Shown: in pieces, positions 31,687-35,529 of the stretch
Layout of the letters: every line of letters begins with the position of its first letter
Position numbering within the stretch: position 1 is the stretch's first letter
From: Tepidisphaeraceae bacterium
GTDB taxonomy: Bacteria; Planctomycetota; Phycisphaerae; Tepidisphaerales; Tepidisphaeraceae
DNA: 35,529 nucleotides
Direction of reading: 5' to 3'
NCBI GenBank assembly: GCA_025450555.1
Contig: JANWHF010000345.1
Coordinates: 1-35,529, forward strand
Notes under the pieces: generated by a model
What the model saw: the letters and a program-made list of their open reading frames with translations, nothing else
What the model was told of the DNA's origin: nothing
The model's database searches: none
Made by a program: the position numbers and the translations under genes

Positions 31687-33207
31687 ATGGAACCGGTGCC
31701 GCATTCAACTTCTTCTCCAGCCTTGTTGGAGATGACTCACATCACTAAGCGGTTTGGAGAAACCATTGCGCTGGCGGATGTGAGCCTGAGCGTGCAGGCG
31801 GGAGAGGTTCATGCGCTGATCGGCGAAAACGGCGCCGGCAAATCGACGCTGATGAAAATCCTCTCAGGCGCTCAGCGCGCCGATAGCGGAACGATCACTT
31901 TTGCCGGGCAACCCTTCGCACCAACGAGTCCGCTCGATTCTTTGCGGGCCGGCATCGCGATGATCTATCAGGAGCTGAACCTCGCCCCCCATCTGACGGT
32001 CGAGGCGAACCTGATGCTTGGCCGCGAGGCATCGGCATGCGGATTTTTGACCGACGAAATCTTCGGTGGAAGCTGGTCGCGCAAGTGCGGGCAGACCCTC
32101 CAGCGACTGGGTCTGCACATTCCCATCAACCGCATCGTCGGAAAGCTCGGTGTGGCCGATCAGCAGATGATCGAAATCGCCCGCGCGCTCATCAGCGGCG
32201 CGCGGCTCATCATCATGGATGAGCCGACCAGCGCGCTGGCGCAACACGAAGTGCAACGCCTGTTCGACATCATCCGGCAACTACGCAACGAGGGCATCGC
32301 GATCGTCTACATCAGCCATTTCCTGGAAGAGATCGAAGCGATCGCCGACCGGATCACGATCCTGAGGGACGGCCGCACAATCGCAAGTGGCCCGCTGCAT
32401 CGATGGACGCGTCCGAAGATCATCGAGGCCATGGTCGGCCGGCAGGTGGATGAAATGTATCCGCGGGTCGATCACACGATCGGCGAACCCCTGCTGCGCG
32501 TGAGCGGACTTTGCGGACGCAAGCTTCCCAAGCAGGTCGATCTTGTGCTCCATCGTGGCGAAATTCTGGGAATCGCCGGGCTCGTGGGCGCAGGACGAAC
32601 CGAAATGCTCCGGGCCCTGTTTGGCCTCGACCCGCGCAAGCAAGGCCAAGCCACGCTGAATGGCGTCAAAATCTCGCGCTTCGGCCCGGACGTCTGGAAC
32701 GCCATGGGCGTCGGACTGCTCAGCGAAGATCGCAAAGGAGAGGGACTCGCGCAGAATCTTCCGTGCAGCAGCAATATCACCCTTTCGGCCCTCAAGAAGC
32801 AGTCGATCATGGGATGGCTCGGTCGAGATGGCGAGCGGACCGCATCCATCCGCCTCGCGCGGCGGCTCAATATCAAATGGGCCGACTGCGGCCAGCCGGT
32901 TTCGAGCCTTAGTGGAGGCAATCAGCAGAAAGTCGCTCTGGCGCGATTGCTGTATGCCGATGCCGATGTGCTGCTGATGGATGAGCCGACACGGGGGATT
33001 GATGTCGGGGCGAAGGTGGACATTTACCGCGCGATGGGGGAACTGACGCAACAGGGAAAAGCCATCGTGATGGTCAGCTCCTATTTGCCTGAATTGATGG
33101 GCGTATGCGATCGCATTGCGGTAATGAGCCGAGGCGTGCTTTCGCCGCCCTACCCGGCCGAGGAGCTGACCAGCGAAAAGATCATGCAAATGGCTGTTGG
33201 TTCATAG
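31687..33207 (+). CDS. rbsA: Sugar ABC transporter ATP-binding protein, RbsA/MglA-like (two ATPase domains)
   Basis: Walker A 'GENGAGKSTLMKILSGAQ'; 'VADQQMIEIARALISGARLIIMDEPTSAL'; degenerate second domain 'GLVGAGRTEMLRALFG' and 'LSGGNQQKVALARLLYADADVLLMDEPTRGIDVGAK'. Confidence 0.94.
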   Translation: MEPVPHSTSSPALLEMTHITKRFGETIALADVSLSVQAGEVHALIGENGAGKSTLMKILSGAQRADSGTITFAGQPFAPTSPLDSLRAGIAMIYQELNLAPHLTVEANLMLGREASACGFLTDEIFGGSWSRKCGQTLQRLGLHIPINRIVGKLGVADQQMIEIARALISGARLIIMDEPTSALAQHEVQRLFDIIRQLRNEGIAIVYISHFLEEIEAIADRITILRDGRTIASGPLHRWTRPKIIEAMVGRQVDEMYPRVDHTIGEPLLRVSGLCGRKLPKQVDLVLHRGEILGIAGLVGAGRTEMLRALFGLDPRKQGQATLNGVKISRFGPDVWNAMGVGLLSEDRKGEGLAQNLPCSSNITLSALKKQSIMGWLGRDGERTASIRLARRLNIKWADCGQPVSSLSGGNQQKVALARLLYADADVLLMDEPTRGIDVGAKVDIYRAMGELTQQGKAIVMVSSYLPELMGVCDRIAVMSRGVLSPPYPAEELTSEKIMQMAVGS

Positions 33208-33222
33208 GCTCTGCTGGATCTT

Positions 33223-33277
33223 CGTAGCACAGCCTTCCAGGCCGCGAAGAAACCACAGGCTGGAAGCCTGTGCTACG
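33223..33277. repeat. Dispersed palindromic repeat (GTAGCACAGCCTTCCAGGC…CACAGGCTGGAAGCCTGTGCTACG)
   Basis: Between convergent rbsA and dnaA stops; same family as 26436-26502. Confidence 0.9.
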
Positions 33278-33292
33278 TCCAATGTACCAAAT

Positions 33293-34651
33293 TCATTGCG
33301 ACGTCAACTGCGATTCGAGCTGCGCAAGCTGTTCAGCAATTTGCTTGTCCATTTTGGTGTCTTCGTCGATGGTACGAACCGCGTGCAGCACGGTGGTATG
33401 ATCGCGGCCGCCGAAGTACCCGCCGATTTCTTCCAGACTGTAACGCGTGTGACGTCGCGCGAGGAACATGCACATCTGCCGGGGGAAGGCGATGCTCTTG
33501 TGGCGCTTTTTGCTCTGCAAGTCGCTCAGGCGGACGTTGTAGTACTTGGTCACAGCATCGAGAATCTGCTGGATGGTAATTCGCTTCTGTTCATTAGTGA
33601 CGGTATCGCCCAGAGCCGCCTTGGCCAGTTCAAGATCGATTCGGCCATTCTGCAACAGGCTCATGCCCTGGATCTTGGTGATGGCCCCTTCCAGCTCGCG
33701 CGTGTTGTTCTCGACCTTGGCAGCGATGTAGCAGACCACATCGTCCGGCAGCGCCAGCCCGCGCATCCGCGCTTTCTTCTGCAGGATCGCCATGCGCGTT
33801 TCATAGCAGGGCTTTTCGATCCTCGCGACCAGGCCCCAGTTGAATCGGCTCACCAGCCGCTCTTCCAGTTCTGGGATTTCACTTGGCGGGCAATCGGCTG
33901 ACAGGATGATCTGCTTGTGCTGCTGATAGAGCGTGTTGAAGGTATGGAAGAATTCTTCCTGCGTTCGATCGCGGCCCGCCAAAAAGTGGATGTCGTCAAT
34001 CACCAGCATATCGACGTGGCGATAGCGGTGGCGAAATTGATGCATGTCGCCATTTTCGACGGCGAGGATGAACTGGTTGATGAACGAATCACACGAGTGA
34101 TAGAGAATTCTCGCATCCGGCGTGCGATGCAGCACCTTCTGGCAGACCGCCTGCAGCAGATGCGTCTTTCCCAGGCCCACGCCGCCATGAATAAACAATG
34201 GGTTGTATGCCTGGCCTGGCTGCTCCGCTACCGCTACGGATGCCGCGTGTGGCAGGCGATTGCATGGGCCGGTGACGAAATTCTCGAACATGTAATCGGG
34301 ATTCAGCGGAAGCGGCTGCTCCCCTTCATTGAAGACGCCTCCGCGCGCCAACGTGGTGCAGTGAAAACTCACTGCCACCAGCCGGCCGGTGATGGATTGG
34401 GCGGCGGCGGTGAAAGGCTGCTGGCACTGGCTCTGGCAAAAATTGAGCTGGGCCTGCGTCGGCACTGTCACCTGAATGACGCCGTTGGTCAGTTGCCGCG
34501 GACTCATCTGGTCGAACCAGGTGCGATGCAGCGCAGGATGGTGCGCGCGTACCTGATGAAGGATCTGCTGCCAGACGGCGGCTTCCAAACCAACTGGCTC
34601 CTGAGCGCGGCGACTGGCGTCGCGCGGGAAAGGCATGTGGGTCGTTGTCAT
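33293..34651 (-). CDS. dnaA: Chromosomal replication initiator protein DnaA
   Basis: 'NPLFIHGGVGLGKTHLLQAVCQKVL', 'VDMLVIDDIHFLAGRDRTQEEFFHTFNTLYQQHKQIILSADCPPSEI', C-terminal 'FPRQMCMFLARRHTRYSLEEIGGYFGGRDHTTVLHAV' signature. Confidence 0.97.
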   Translation of the reverse strand: MTTTHMPFPRDASRRAQEPVGLEAAVWQQILHQVRAHHPALHRTWFDQMSPRQLTNGVIQVTVPTQAQLNFCQSQCQQPFTAAAQSITGRLVAVSFHCTTLARGGVFNEGEQPLPLNPDYMFENFVTGPCNRLPHAASVAVAEQPGQAYNPLFIHGGVGLGKTHLLQAVCQKVLHRTPDARILYHSCDSFINQFILAVENGDMHQFRHRYRHVDMLVIDDIHFLAGRDRTQEEFFHTFNTLYQQHKQIILSADCPPSEIPELEERLVSRFNWGLVARIEKPCYETRMAILQKKARMRGLALPDDVVCYIAAKVENNTRELEGAITKIQGMSLLQNGRIDLELAKAALGDTVTNEQKRITIQQILDAVTKYYNVRLSDLQSKKRHKSIAFPRQMCMFLARRHTRYSLEEIGGYFGGRDHTTVLHAVRTIDEDTKMDKQIAEQLAQLESQLTSQ

Positions 34652-34747
34652 GACGGGTCTTAGTTCGAGAGGCGAATTCGGCGATTACGACTTTTGCGGT
34701 TGCATCATTTCCCCGGCGGCGAAATGACCGTCGGAACGGTTCAATCA

Positions 34748-34766
34748 AAATGTAGACTCTACATTT
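34748..34766. promoter_or_regulatory. Perfect palindrome AAATGTAGA-C-TCTACATTT upstream of dnaA (candidate operator)
   Basis: 9-bp perfect inverted repeat with 1-nt centre, about 100 nt upstream of the dnaA start. Confidence 0.5.
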
Positions 34767-34882
34767 ACTTCACGACTCCAACAAATTCTTTTTCGCGCGG
34801 CGACACGCATATAACGATCCTCATCGACATCCGTCAACACAAAACCGCAACGCATTTTGACGATTAGAAATGTCGCAGCATG

Positions 34883-35524
34883 TCAGGGCGTCGGACTTTT
34901 GCCCTCGGCATTTCTTTGTGGAATTGGCAGCCCTAGTTCAACCATCACTTGTTTCAGATCACTCCACACCAGCGCTTTGGTTTCGCGCGAATCGACACGC
35001 AAGATGTAGGATGGATGGAAAGTCGGCATCAATTTGATACCTCTCCATTCGTGCCAGTTGCCGCGCAATCGTCCCATGCTCGACGTCACCTGAAGCATGT
35101 GACGCGTCGCCGGCAGTCCAAGCGTTACGATCACCTGCGGACGGATGATTTCAAGCTGTCGCTCGAGATATGGCGTGCAACTGGCAATTTCATCAGGCGA
35201 AGGTACACGATTGCCCGGCGGCCGGCATTTGACGATATTGGCGATATAGACCTGCTGGCGGGCCAACCCCATGCCGGCGATCATTTTTGTCAAAAGCTCG
35301 CCCGCGCGCCCTACAAACGGTCGGCCGGTGCGGTCTTCGGTTTCACCCGGCCCCTCACCGATGAAAAACAGCCGAGCCTCCGGATCGCCTTCACCGAAAA
35401 CAGTTTGCGTGCGCTGCTCGCACAATCGGCAGAGCGTGCAGCCTCTAACTTGTGATTCATCCAGTGCTGCCATCGCAGCGATTTTCTGCTCTCGCGACAG
35501 TGCAGGAGACTCGGCCGTCGGCAC
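34883..35524 (-). CDS. Type-4 uracil-DNA glycosylase (Fe-S UDG family); 5' end may lie outside window
   Basis: 'GCTLCRLCEQRTQTVFGEGDPEARLFFIGEGPGETEDRTGRPFVGRAGELLTKMI' and 'VYIANIVKCRPPGNRVPSPDEIASC' (Cys ligands), 'FHPSYILR'. Confidence 0.93.
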   Translation of the reverse strand: MPTAESPALSREQKIAAMAALDESQVRGCTLCRLCEQRTQTVFGEGDPEARLFFIGEGPGETEDRTGRPFVGRAGELLTKMIAGMGLARQQVYIANIVKCRPPGNRVPSPDEIASCTPYLERQLEIIRPQVIVTLGLPATRHMLQVTSSMGRLRGNWHEWRGIKLMPTFHPSYILRVDSRETKALVWSDLKQVMVELGLPIPQRNAEGKSPTP

Positions 35525-35529
35525 AAAAA

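Noticed and set aside
34652-34882. Possible oriC next to dnaA
   Set aside because: No TTATCCACA-type DnaA boxes recognised on either strand and no strong AT-rich unwinding element. Only the single palindrome is supported. GC-skew analysis of the whole genome would be needed.

Overview
The window is GC-rich and gene-dense. It is probably from a planctomycete, judging by LEPR-XLL-like N-termini, a PVC-type cytochrome/dehydrogenase protein, an LpxC-FabZ fusion and abundant dispersed palindromes; this is an inference, with no search run. I support about 24 protein-coding genes and found no convincing tRNA, rRNA or CRISPR array. Left part: PQQ-like beta-propeller protein (5' truncated), lpxA, lpxC-fabZ, SGNH hydrolase, PyrK-like flavoprotein, S53 (sedolisin-like) protease with CARDB domains, HDAC-like deacetylase, a 1.2-kaa PVC dehydrogenase/HEAT/cytochrome c protein, a large beta-helix/CBM6/FN3/NPCBM surface protein, and a Wzc/GumC-type tyrosine autokinase. 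Right part: lipoprotein, Maf, DUF192 protein, MFS transporter, ribokinase, RbsA-like ATPase, DnaA and a type-4 uracil-DNA glycosylase. The main finding is a tightly coupled six-gene cluster at about 19.78-24.98 kb. It encodes a YukD-like ubiquitin-like protein ending in ...AG, an E1-like ThiF-fold enzyme, a JAB/JAMM isopeptidase, a membrane FHA protein, an FHA + zinc-ribbon + RING-like (E3 candidate) protein, and a zinc-ribbon-E2 (UBC-like) protein. Together this is a near-complete ubiquitin-like conjugation/deconjugation pathway with built-in phosphopeptide-binding modules. Secondary findings are a palindromic repeat inserted in frame inside the PyrK-like gene, several dispersed palindromic repeat families (one between the E3-like and E2-like genes), a probable non-AUG (ATT/ATC) start for the tyrosine kinase, and a near-identical NPCBM domain duplication.
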